From NCBI GenBank assembly GCA_018136815.1, contig CM030938.1:248001-312000 (forward strand): a DNA stretch of 64,000 nt. The letters run 5' to 3'. Under the pieces are notes generated by a model. It worked only from the letters and a program-made list of their open reading frames with translations, did not search any database and had not been told where the DNA came from. A program made the position numbers and the translations under genes. Source of the stretch: Isochrysis galbana (taxonomy: Eukaryota; Haptophyta; Isochrysidales; Isochrysidaceae). Shown here piece by piece: positions 41,330 through 50,726 of this stretch (positions within the stretch are counted from its first letter, which is position 1; every line of letters begins with the position of its first letter).

Positions 41330-42516
41330 GCTGTCCTCGAGCCCCCAGGCGCTATTCCCTCCCGTAAGCTGTCACAGGGTGCCTGTCCCATTTCGCTGGC
41401 AGTCTGTCGCATTCGCGAATCGACGCTCGCTAGGCTTCTCTCTTCTCTTCGTTCGGTATTTATCGTTATAATTCTCTCGTTCTCGTTCTCGGTCAAAAAC
41501 TTCGCGTGGACGCCTAGGATCTAGGGTTCTGGAGCGCCCTCTCTCTTTCTCTCGAAGAGAAGGGAAGTTCCCCCACCTTTCTTCCTCCCAGGCGCCTCGC
41601 AAAAGGTTTAATTCGCTATCTCCTCGCGTTTCTTTACCTGTTTCTGGGGGCAATCAGGTTTGGTTTGCCATCTCCCCTTGGAGATCGATTTAGGTTCGCT
41701 GCTTGGGTGAGGGAATCTTTCTCCTTGGTCCTTGGTTTGCCATCTCCCCTTGGAGATTGATTTAGATTCGCTGCTTTGGTTTTTGGTTATCTTTCCCCTT
41801 GATGCAAGTTGCATGAAAGCCCTTGGTCCCGTTGGTTTTTGGTTTTCTCCTCCCTTGGTTGCTACTCAGTGTTGCTCGATAGAAACGTCTAGAAGGTCCA
41901 CGCTCAACAGCAAGATTTCTTCGGTTGCAAGGATATCTCGCTGCTATCTGTATCCAAAGTGATCGCCGCGGTTGCGCGACATAACGTTCCTCTTCGACTT
42001 TCCGCCTTGGTGGGAAATCCAAAGCGAAGACACGCTCCGACCGTCGCTGCGGAATCTCTCTCTCTCTCGCTCTCTCTCTCCGTTAGCGGCCGCGGCTCCG
42101 ATACTCGAAATAATCGCAATGGAGATCGGTCCCACCAGGGACGCACCGACCACACCAGGGAGCCGCCTCCTAAGTTGGAGGGTGGACTCCCACCTCTCGA
42201 CGCACCGCCATCGCAAAAGAGCCGCCGCTGCGCGCCACCTGCGGACAACCTCGGCCATCCCGAGGGAGCCAAATGGGATTTGGAATCTTGGCGTAATGCT
42301 AAGGTTAAGGTAGATTTCGTACCCGATGTCGCGCTACTGTGTCCGCCGCCTCTCTCCTATCTCAAGCGCGCGATCGACAATCCAGCCAAGTGGCTCAAGC
42401 TGGTTCCAGTTCCAGTTCCGAGCCATCGAATGTTTCGAGCGTCGCCGCGATTGATATAGAGTGGCGGCCGTGGCTAGGGTCGCCCCGCTCGTCGTTAGTC
42501 CGTCCGTCCCGCTCGG
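41330..42516. other. Pyrimidine-rich region with a duplicated 60-bp block
   Basis: The sequence TTGGTTTGCCATCTCCCCTTGGAGAT occurs twice (about 41658 and 41724), each followed by CGATT or TGATTTAG and TTCGCTGC. A CTCTCT tract lies at 42056-42090. No gene is recognised. From about 42100 it may be the 5' side of the element ending at 43070. Confidence 0.4.
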
Positions 42517-43078
42517 ATGATTCGCAAGGTCCGCAACCGCTGGCGTGTATGGACGGCGGTACGCGGGACGCAACGCTCGATATCGTATACCTGGCTGCCG
42601 TTGTCTCCGTCGCTAGCGTCTGCTCTCGATGCGGAAGTCCGCCTTCATTCGCCCGCGGTGGAGGAGGAGGGTCGGGCGCGAAACTCTGGCCGGGCCCAAC
42701 GCCGGCACACCACACTCGCCGGCTCCGCTCGCGGCAGCGCATGCCGCGGGGGCTCCCTGCTGAGCGTCGTCCGACTCGCAGTTGACAGTCCTCTCTCCAC
42801 TCTCCATCTGGGGATGTGGTGGAGCACACTCCATCTGGGGATCTGGGGAGGGTGACCCCGAGCCTCAGCCTCGAGGGGAGGAAGGGGCTGAACCCCCACT
42901 ATCCCTATCCAGATCTAAGCCCTTTACCCCTATGCCCCTAGTTGTGCACGGGGGAGCCGCCTGAAGGCGGGGGGGGAAGAGGCCGGGGGAGTGGGGATGT
43001 AGGATGCATGCGTGGAAGTAGGAAGTAGTGGGTCCAAAGTCGCGTGTGCGGCGAGAATATTACGAAGTTTTGTTTGTT
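42517..43078 (+). mobile_element. Target-primed element, 3' part with RNRWRVW coding block
   Basis: MIRKVRNRWRVWTA at 42517 matches MLRKIRNRWRVWTA on the minus strand at 44795, followed in both by a W-P-S-SLA..LDAE pattern, so the two are copies of one coding block. The 3' part has CCCCTAGTTGTGCACGGG, GCCGCCTGAAGGCGGG, GTGTGCGGCGAGAATATT and a T/G tail near 43070, the family 3' end. Target duplications were not found. Confidence 0.6.
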
Positions 43079-43370
43079 TGTCGCACGTGTCGCGCAGGTC
43101 AACAGCAAGCTAAAATGGTGTGAGGGCAACCGTCGTCTTGGATGGACCACCCGACAACTCGTCAGGCACGACAGCAGCAATCTCCAAAGCCTAATGAATG
43201 ATTAGACCAACCACCCAATGATTGAAGTTGAACGGATCGCAGGCTGCACGGATAGAGTGAACTAACGCATTGCTAAACCTTCGGCCATCAACGGCCTCAT
43301 GTGCCCCGGGCCTGCTCGACTCAGGCTGATCCGGGAAGATACGCGCCACATGCTTAACTGCGCGTCGTAC

Positions 43371-44399
43371 TCACAAAATTTGCTTGCCACCACCCATCAT
43401 GAGGCGGAAAAGCCGCTCGGTCTCGCCAACCTTGCGCTTCCCCTGAGGCAATTTCCGCTCGGCGTTTGGGTCGAGCTCACCCTTTGCGATGGAGATGGCA
43501 ATCTACGTGGGAAAGGGGGCGCGAGCTCTGGGAAATGGGGGACCGTGCGCACGCAGAAAATGTCATAACCCCCACGCCAATAGACTATCCATTGGAATGC
43601 CACCGCACCTGCACAGCGAGGGCAGCCTGGCCTACGGCAGCTATGCCGGTGATTCCAGTGCCCAGTGCGCCCATCGAGATGACAACGACACGCGCGAGCC
43701 CTGTCAGCCGGTTGACATAGTAGACACTCGATTCGGCGCTGTGCTCGGCAAAATAGACGGCCGCCGCGTTCGTGAACTGCCAAGCAGCCAGCGCTGGGTG
43801 AGTACAGGCGTAGGATAGCACAAAGCTGGGCAAGTGTATGCGCATGTTGAGCCACCAACAGATGGCAGGCCACCGGTGATACGAGGTGAGCGCATGCCTG
43901 CCACGCGAGGACACAGACCACGGCATAAGAGACGGCGCCAATCAGGAGATCGCTGGGTTTGATGCCGTTCAAGTCGATGGGCTCCTGCATAGATTGGGAA
44001 GCGGTGCAGGGTTGTGAGCGTCAGCCGGCATTCATCAAGGGGCTCAGCAGGGGAGTGGAGTGTCACCTTGGCGGGAGGCTGGGGCGCCGGCTCTGGCATG
44101 AGCGAGCGAATCTCCTCAAGGAGTTGTTCCGTCTCGCGTGGCTTCGCCCTCGAATCCTCCGCCCTGGCCTTGGCAGCCGCCTCCTCGGCATACTGCTCGG
44201 GTGTCTTGAACACACTGCCGGTGTCGCGGCTGAACCGGACCTTGAGCTCGTCGCGTGGCGATTCGGGCAGCGTGTCGAAGTCGGAGGCGACGACGTGCGC
44301 CCTATGCCTCAGCCGCGCCGCGCCGCGCAGCTGCGCCACCGGCGAGAGTGCGGCGTGGACTCCGGAAAGCGCCAGCCAGAGGAAGCAAAACGTCCTCAT
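43371..44399 (-). CDS. Plastid-type membrane protein (DUF3082-like), four exons
   Basis: Exons on the minus strand: 44399-44067, 43984-43898, 43776-43609 and 43502-43371, all phase 0, total 720 nt, 239 residues. Introns are 82 nt (GTGACA...ATGCAG), 121 nt (GC-AG: GCATGC...TGGCAG) and 106 nt (GTGCGG...ACGTAG). The N-terminus (MRTFCFLWLALSGVHAALSP) looks like a signal peptide followed by a basic transit-like stretch, as in proteins imported into secondary plastids. The core has two helices (DLLIGAVSYAVVCVLAW; VVISMGALGTGITGIAAVGQ) around FTNAAAVYFAEH, then a basic tail with KGELDPN. This matches my recollection of the cyanobacterial/plastid DUF3082 family; function unknown. The GC-AG intron is supported by phase and by helix continuity. 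Confidence 0.65.
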
Positions 44400-44639
44400 G
44401 GCGGCGCTGCGCCAGATGCGGCAGAGATACAGGTGGGGGACATCTTTCTGATCACGGAGACACGCGGACGGGCGGGACGGAGGGACGGACGGAGCACGAG
44501 AGTGGTGTTCGATTGCCCGAGGTGTTAGTGTGTAGCCATCCGCTAGCGGATGTCTGGCGTCAACAACGGCGCACGCCTCCAGAAGAGGCGGCAGGCGTAC
44601 GAGGGGGCGGGGGAGCGGAGGACAAGAGACGGCAAGGGG

Positions 44640-45265
44640 CATGGCCTCGCCGGGGGAGGCGACGGTGAGGAGCCGGAGCTCTGCGTCTAACGATTGGGCC
44701 AGTGATTCGGACACTGGCACCCAGGAGAACGACCGGGGTCCAGTGGAGGCGGTGGCGGTCCATACTCGCCACCGGTTTCGTATTTTGCGCAGCATGCGCG
44801 CCGGACGAACGTCGAGGGTAGGCTGCCGTGTTGTCTCAAGCCACGGTCGCCATTCACCATTCAGCGGAGAGGAAGGCGTGCTCAGCGCACGGCGGAGGGC
44901 TAGCAGACGTGGGGTCGACGGCAGCGACGACGGAGGACGTATCGCCGCGATGATGCGCTAGCGGTGCTGGTGGGTGCACCGGCGGCGATGCCCCGCGTGC
45001 AAGGGCGACAAGGGTGGCGGCGGAGGCGTCGCCCCTCGCCCTCGCTCAAGCCCGCCTGCCCGCCTTCCTCTGCTGCTGACGGGCCTCAGCCCGTCAGCGT
45101 CTCCGAAGTCGTCTCCTCAGCCGCGCCTGCCGCCGGTTTGCCTCCTTCCTCATTGCCCTCAGGCCCCGTGGGCCATGGGCCATCCCAATTCGTCAGCCCC
45201 CCTCGGCGGGGGACCCGAAAGAGAGGAGGGGCTCGGCGGCGCGCTCCATCGCAACCAACTATAAA
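44640..45265 (-). mobile_element. 5' part of a target-primed element
   Basis: On the minus strand it starts near AGTTGGTTGCG, with ATG at 45249 opening MERAAEPLLSFGSPAEGG then a stop. Further along, the block EWRPWLETT...MLRKIRNRWRVWTA (44870-44795) matches 42460-42560, where a one-base shift separates its two halves. The block ends in sequence leading to the plastid-type gene's 5' side, so this element may supply that gene's upstream region. Confidence 0.5.
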
Positions 45266-45269
45266 TAGA

Positions 45270-46081
45270 GGTGCCCGACATGATCGCCACACTCTACAGT
45301 ACACGACCCGCCCCTGACTGACACGCACGATCGATCGATCGATCAACCCTCAAAGGCACAGACGTGGGTGCGCTCCCCGGCCACCACGCGCATCCTACCA
45401 TCGCCCACGCCAGCTCTGCAGCCGCACGAAGCAACTCATCTCGCCCGAAGGCACGCATTTGAACCTGCGAGTGCAAAACAATCACACATTCAAGCAGACG
45501 TGGCGTGGCCCACGTGGGTCACACACGCTTGAAGGACATGAAACGCAGTTGCCCATGACTCCATGAAGCAGCCGCGCGGGGCCATCAACGCGGGTGCCCA
45601 TTCCGAGCAGCAAAACTTCCGAATGCGCGCAGAGTGGCGCGGGGATGGAGGGTCAGCGGTCAGCAGCACAGGTGGAGCGTGACGCAGTCTGCGTGCGTAA
45701 CCGACCATCCATGCAGCTCCCGACGACAATGGGCGAGCGGGTACTCGCCGGTACGGGAAGCACCAGACTGTGCATAGAAACGTGGCGGGTTCACATGCAG
45801 TCTCAGCAGGCCTGGTAGCCCATACCAAGCTCCCAGCAGTCTCCCTGCTGTCTCCCTGCTGCGCGCTCGAGCGCTCGACGCTAGGCCTGAGAGTGTCCTG
45901 ACGCCACCGGCCGTGGCGCGCGAACGCGTTCGAGTTTGGAGACCGCACCGGTACCATGCGAAGCGCAAAACCGGTGCGCTTTGCATGGTGCCAGAGGCAT
46001 GGAGCTGGCATGCACTGGCCAGCCCCCGCGCCGCCATCAAAATCAAACGAAGGAATTTTTTGGCGAAACAAGCCTGTAGAA
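45270..46081. other. Intergenic
   Basis: Contains CGATCGATCGATCGATCAA near 45327 and a duplicated CTCCCTGCTGTCTCCCTGCTG at 45840-45861. No gene or RNA is recognised. Confidence 0.4.
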
Positions 46082-46276
46082 GACCGAAGACCCCCGGTTT
46101 TTATTGCTGATCTCCCATACCAAAACCTATAGGGAGCTTATTTAGGCCTTCGTTTGCCCATTACAGAGGGTGCCTACACCCCCCCCTAGCCTCCTAGTGA
46201 GTGACGGGGCTAGTATTTCCTCAATCCTAACTTCTTCATGTTTATACCCTTAGAAGTTAAAATAGTGTTAGACCGC
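46082..46276 (+). repeat. Right end of a GGGCGGTCAAAC-type element
   Basis: 46082-46205 repeats the block at 2740-2880. It then runs through TTTCCTCAATCCTAACTTC and CCCTTAGAAGTTAAAATAG to GTTAGACCGCC, the inverted form of the terminus seen at 1947 and 4861. The pyridoxal kinase start lies about 60 bp further on. Confidence 0.6.
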
Positions 46277-46333
46277 CATAGATGAGAAAGAAGAGGGAGG
46301 CCTGGCTGGCTTGTCCGAACGTCGTGTTCGGCT

Positions 46334-47263
46334 ATGCCCACAGCACACCGGTCGTTGGCCGCCGCCACCACGATGCTGAAGCGGGTGCTCTCGATCCAGT
46401 CGCACGTGGTCTATGGCGCGGCGGGGAACTCGGCAGCGGTATTCCCGATGCGCCGCCTTGGCGTTGAGGTTTGGCCGCTCAACACCGTCCAGTTCTCCAA
46501 CCACACCCAGTACGGTGCGTGGGAGGGTTTGCCGACGCCAAACGAGCAGATCTCGGCACTCGTCAGAGGTATTGAGGCGCGCGGTGTGCTTGGGAAATGC
46601 GACGCGGTTCTAAGCGGATATTTAGGCTCCGCTGAACAGGGCGCACACGTGCTTGAGGCCGTCGACAAGGTCAAGGCGGCCAACCCTGCAGCGCTCTTTG
46701 CATGCGATCCAGTGATGGGTCACCCTGAGAAGGGGTGCATAGTGCCGGCTGGAGTCTCGCAATTTTTCGTGCGGAATGCAGCGTTGGCTGCAGACGTGCT
46801 GAGCCCCAACGTTCTCGAGTTGGGGATTCTGGCAGGCGGGGCTGAGGATGGAACGGGGACGCCCAGGACCACTGCTGAGGTGGTGGATGCATGCCGCAGC
46901 CTCATGCAAGAGACTGCCCGAACTAGGTTGGTCCTTGTGAAGCACCTTGCCGGAGCCGGTCGGAATCCCGGATTGGAGTTTGAGATGGCCTGTGTAAGCG
47001 CTAGCGAAGCCTGGCATATCGCGACGCCTCTTCTGCCATTCAGCCGTGCGCCTGTCGGAACAGGCGACGTGACGAGCGGCATCTTCTTGAGCCGCCTTTT
47101 GCAGGGTGCATCAATCAAAGAATCGTTGGAGCACACAGCGTCCGCGTATCACGCCATTATGCAGGCGACCCTCGATGCCGACGAGTACGAACTTCAGACC
47201 GTGCGGGCACAAGATGAGATCGCCGCTCCAGGACGGTGGTTTGAAGCAACTCCTATGCTATGA
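46334..47263 (+). CDS. pdxY: Pyridoxal kinase, bacterial PdxY type
   Basis: 309 residues from ATG 46334, or 296 from the second ATG at 46373, which is where bacterial PdxY begins (MLKRVLSIQSHVVYG). Matches to PdxY run along the whole length: QSHVVYGAAGNSAA, NTVQFSNHTQYG, SGYLGSAEQG, CDPVMGHPEKGC, LVKHLAGAG and APVGTGDVTSGIF, where GTGD holds the catalytic Asp. The ribokinase-fold enzyme phosphorylates pyridoxal to PLP (vitamin B6 salvage) with ATP and Mg2+/K+. The residue-level similarity to proteobacterial PdxY exceeds what I would expect for a eukaryotic PDXK, suggesting transfer from a bacterium. The 13 extra residues are too short for a clear transit peptide. No introns. Confidence 0.93.
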   Translation: MPTAHRSLAAATTMLKRVLSIQSHVVYGAAGNSAAVFPMRRLGVEVWPLNTVQFSNHTQYGAWEGLPTPNEQISALVRGIEARGVLGKCDAVLSGYLGSAEQGAHVLEAVDKVKAANPAALFACDPVMGHPEKGCIVPAGVSQFFVRNAALAADVLSPNVLELGILAGGAEDGTGTPRTTAEVVDACRSLMQETARTRLVLVKHLAGAGRNPGLEFEMACVSASEAWHIATPLLPFSRAPVGTGDVTSGIFLSRLLQGASIKESLEHTASAYHAIMQATLDADEYELQTVRAQDEIAAPGRWFEATPML

Positions 47264-47627
47264 TTTGGACGACGCTACTTGGTTGTTATGAGGAACCATG
47301 GGTTATGTGAGGCTACTTGGTTGTTATGAGAAACCACGGGTTGGTTGTTGGGAGCTCCGTAGTTTCTCATAGCAATCATGTAACCTCGTCCCAATGCAGG
47401 CTCGGGCTCCGGTCGAAGGGTATACACACATGGGTGTGAAGGAATGAGCGGTGCAAATATCGAGCGCGCTGGCCATGAGACAGGGGCGATGGACGGTAGG
47501 TCCCAGGCACACCTAGAGGTTAGAGGGCACGCGGGGGGGGTGCTAGGGCCTAAGAGAGCACGCGGATCCACTGGAAAGTTTGATGATTTGACCTATGTCC
47601 TATCTATATGTTACCCCCTGTGACTGG
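47264..47627. other. Intergenic, 3' side of pdxY
   Basis: The phrase TACTTGGTTGTTATGAG plus AACCA is repeated at 47276-47298 and 47312-47335. No gene. Confidence 0.5.
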
Positions 47628-47768
47628 CGGAGTGGAGTGGCTGTGGCTGTGGATGTGGATTGGGACTCTAAAGATTGTTGAGACAAGGAATGGGGCTCTC
47701 CAGGGGCGACCGTGCTCACGGAGGGCTGAGCACGGGGAGCACTGGGGCTGGAGGGAGGCATGGCACCG
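47628..47768 (+). repeat. Dispersed repeat, second copy of 2059-2195
   Basis: GAGTGGAGTGGCTGTGGCTGTGG through GAGCACTGGGGCTGGAGGGAGG, homologous and in the same orientation as near 2.1 kb. Confidence 0.6.
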
Positions 47769-47872
47769 GCATCATGTCGGCTACATTGAGCTCGGTTTGC
47801 ACGTGGTAGACACGTAACACATTCTTCTGCGTGAGCTCACGCACGTAGAGCTCACGACGATGGATGTAACGG

Positions 47873-47942
47873 ACATATATACCACTGGTCTATAGTGCGC
47901 CACAAGCGCTTGTGGCGCACTATAGACCAGTGGTATATATGT
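47873..47942. repeat. Perfect 70-bp palindrome
   Basis: The sequence is its own reverse complement from 47873 to 47942, centred between 47907 and 47908 in CAAGCGCTTG. Each 35-nt arm contains the tRNA D-arm-like text TAGACCAGTGG or its complement. Such a perfect palindrome can extrude as a cruciform. Confidence 0.95.
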
Positions 47943-47990
47943 GCGCCACATAAAAGCAGAGGGCGGGGGTTCGAATCCGACCCGCGCGCG
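47916..47990 (+). ncRNA. tRNA-like sequence with Pol III A and B boxes (tRNA relic or SINE head)
   Basis: TAGACCAGTGG (47923-47933) fits the A-box consensus except at one position. GGTTCGAATCC (47968-47978) is a perfect B box, 45 bp further on, as in a tRNA gene. The T-arm stem pairs imperfectly and no standard anticodon arm is evident, so a functional tRNA is unlikely. A tRNA-derived SINE head or decayed tRNA fits better. Confidence 0.5.
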
Positions 47991-48285
47991 CTTCTCTTTT
48001 ATACTCCAGTATACTACCATTATACTGGAGACCTCTGCCCCGCAGCTCCTCCCTTTTTGCCGGGGCAGCTACTCGCGAACGCGGGTTTCTCTCTTTGGGT
48101 GGAAAGGTGGCCACTTGAGTGTTCACCTTCACATTCATCCACCCACTTTCTACTGTCCTGTTTCTTTACCCAACCTGGGTCTTTTCTTACAGTAACAGTG
48201 GGGTGGATGGTCCATCGGTCCATCCACTCCTTTCCCCCTTTCTTGGGAGTCGAACCCGCGCCCTCTGCTTTTATGTGGCGCACAT
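47941..48285. repeat. 345-bp unit with about 40-bp terminal inverted repeats carrying B-box text
   Basis: The left end 47941-47979 (GTGCGCCACATAAAAGCAGAGGGC...TTCGAATCC) is repeated inverted at 48245-48285 (GGAGTCGAACCC...CTTTTATGTGGCGCAC). The right end abuts the copia-derived sequence exactly. The interior has no gene. Confidence 0.75.
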
Positions 48286-48757
48286 GAGTGGCGAAAGCTG
48301 TCTTGTTACTTGTCTCTTAGGGGTCTCTACCCTTGCACGGTCCGATGTCCGTTCAAACGACTCAACCACGTTCAAACGACTCAACACTTGGCGGAAGCCT
48401 TGCACGTACATGCGCGTCATCACCAACGACATCCTCACCATGCCTTGCCGCAGCGTGCTCACGGGCTACAAGTACGTGGACGTGTTCTACGACGTCTTCT
48501 CCGGCCTCGTGTTCGCGTATCCCATGCGCTTCAAGTCGGAGCATCCAACGATGTTGCAGCGCTTCTTGGCGGACACGCAAGGGTTCTTCATCGTGAAGCG
48601 CTTGCACTCGGACAATGAGCCCGTGCTCAAGAGCGACAAGGTATCGCCCATAAGCATGAGGCGGTGCGCTCCACGGTACGTCCGGGCCAACGTGCAATGC
48701 AAGCGACCAAGACCGAGGATGACACGGATGCCATCAAGAAGGCCTATGAGGCGGGCT

Positions 48758-50470
48758 TCAAGGCTGGCCAAGGTGGGCGTGGAGGTGGTAGGAGCAACAA
48801 CAACAAGGACAAGAAGCCTTGCTCCCACTGCGACCGCATGCACACGGGCATCTGCTGGTCCAACCCCGACACCGCGCACTTGATCGATTGGGACAAGGTG
48901 CCGGAGGGCCTCCGATGAGGAGGATAACGATACGCTTACGCCAAGTGCCCAAGAGGGCCGCTAGCTCTTGTCCGTGTTCATCGTACTTGCGGTAGTTCTT
49001 GGGCATGCGTACCCAAACGCGCTCGTTGGGGGGCAACTCGCTCTGCGTGTACGCGGAGATGGCATCGGCGGCGCCCTTGTACGTGCACATGATGACGGAG
49101 ATGACGCAGAACAGTCGAAAGCCGCCATGGGAGATGGTTGGCGAGTACGAGAGGTCAAAGTCAATGCCCGGGACTTGGCGGAAGCCTTGCACGTACATGC
49201 GCGACTTGCGGATGCCGTCGCGCTTGTAGCGGAGGGTCTCACCTAGTGGGATGGCGCGTCCCACTTCCTTGATTGGCTTCTCGTCGATGAAGGTCTTGTT
49301 GGTCACCAAGGTGTTGTACTCCTTCATGCGCGCCTCCTCCCACAAGTCTTGTTCATCTTGTGGTAGGTACTTGAGTTGGTGCGGCTTAAAGGGCTTTGGG
49401 AAGCCGATGTAGATGGCGTCGTCGCACACCTCAGTCGCCATCAAGATCTTGTGGCACATCGACGCCGAGTACTCGCTTGCACTCTCGTCGCCAAAGACAG
49501 TGTTGTCGTTGCCTAAGGTGGAGTAGTCCATCACCGTGTACGGGAGCTCCTCTCCCGCGATGCGGCTTGAGCGGCGTGGTGCGGTGTCCTCCTTGCCATC
49601 TTCCGACTCGAATGGCCCGCGTTGCACTTCGCCACTTGGCGTAAGCGTATCGTTATCCTCCTCATCGGACTCGATGATGCGTCGGTGACGTTGAGGAGCT
49701 CGGATAGGCGACGTGGTGTCGGAGGCATTGTCGCTATTGTCCTCTTCCACCTCCGTGATGGGGCCCGAGTAGGAATGCTCCGAGGGCGTGTAGTCCGGAT
49801 CCTCGTGGTCCTCCGGGATGCCAAACGCGTAGATTGAGCCATGCATCTTGCCGTATTGGTCGGTCTTGTCAATGGGGATCTCACCCCCCCTCGTGGTTTT
49901 CCACGGGAACTCGGTCTCCATGAAGGTGGCGTGCACACCGCTCACAAACACCTTGCCCGTCTCGAGCGACATGAAGATGTTGCCCGTGTGGTAGCGTGCC
50001 GGGCCCAAGTAGATGCACTCTTGTGCTTGCTCCGACAAGTTGTTGTCGCGGTACGCCTTGGGCTTTTGCACGATGGCCTTGCAACCGAACACCTTGAGCA
50101 TGCTCAGGTTGACCGTGTGGCGGATGCCGGCACGCACTAGAGGAGGAGCACTATCCTTGGCGCCGGGGATGCGGTTGATGATCACCATCGCGGGATAGAG
50201 CGCAAACTCCCAATACTCTTGGGGAGCATTGCACCCCAGGAGCAATGGTCGCATGGTGCGCTCGAGCAACTTGACCGCGATTTCCGCTGGGTTGCCCCAC
50301 GGCTCGTACGGGTTGCTCTCTTGCTTGCGGATCAAGTTGCTATCGCAGATCTCTTGCACCTTGTCGCTCTTGAGCACGGGCTCATTGTCCGAGTGCAAGC
50401 GCTTCACGATGAAGAACCCTTGCGTGTCCGCCAAGAAGTGAGAAGCGCAAGGCTTCATACAAGGCTTCAT
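48758..50470 (-). pseudogene. Copia integrase C-terminus and reverse-transcriptase N-terminus
   Basis: The open frame begins with the integrase core end (FFIVKRLHSDNEPVLKSD), the E-bearing region (NPAEIAVKLLERTMRPLLL), an integrase C-domain (GCKAIVQKPKAYRDN, CIYLGPARYHTGN), an acidic linker, then RT start (EARMKEYNTL, YVQGFRQVPGIDFDLSYSP, DAISAYTQSEL). The last about 50 codons (below 48914) are antisense gag, showing a chimeric junction. It lacks the rest of RT and RNase H, so it cannot encode a full polymerase. Confidence 0.85.
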
Positions 50471-50539
50471 GCAAGGCTTAATGTGCGTCGTGAACCCAAG
50501 GCCTAGCTATGGCTAGGTGGTGTGCAAAGCATTTGTTCT
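50454..50539 (+). repeat. Copia leader block, inverted copy at 53331-53437
   Basis: GTGAGAAGCGCAAGGCTTC, two CAAGGCTTCAT repeats and CCTAGCTATGGCTAGG. The same sequence, inverted, follows the RT fragment at 53331-53437. Confidence 0.75.
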
Positions 50540-50696
50540 TGTTGGGGTTTTGTTTTTGTGTCGGTTACGTGACCGGCGGTTGAGTCGGTTACGGCGGTTG
50601 AGTCGGTTACGGCGGTTGAGTCGTTTGAACGGACAACGGACCGTGCAAGGGTAGAGACCCCTAAGAGACAAGTAACAAGAAAGCTTTCGCCACTCA
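50540..50696 (+). repeat. Copia LTR (about 157 bp)
   Basis: TG...CA borders (TGTTGGGG ... GCCACTCA), with tandem CGGTTGAGTCGGTTA units and an inverted pair GGGTAGAGACCCC. Partial copies lie at 52300-52430 (plus) and 48285-48384 (minus). A tRNA-iMet-like primer site (TGGTACCCCC) starts 2 bp downstream and the gag ATG lies 30 bp downstream. Borders are by eye. Confidence 0.7.
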
Positions 50697-50726
50697 TCTG
50701 GTACCCCCGCCGAGAGACAAAGAGAC

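Noticed and set aside
43585-43941. Stand-alone 118-residue minus-strand protein
   Set aside because: Its middle is one exon of the four-exon gene. The ends read through introns, as shown by phase and by the continuous membrane helix after splicing.
47916-47990. Functional tRNA gene
   Set aside because: A and B boxes fit, but the T stem is imperfect, no standard anticodon arm can be drawn, and the D-arm lies in a palindrome.
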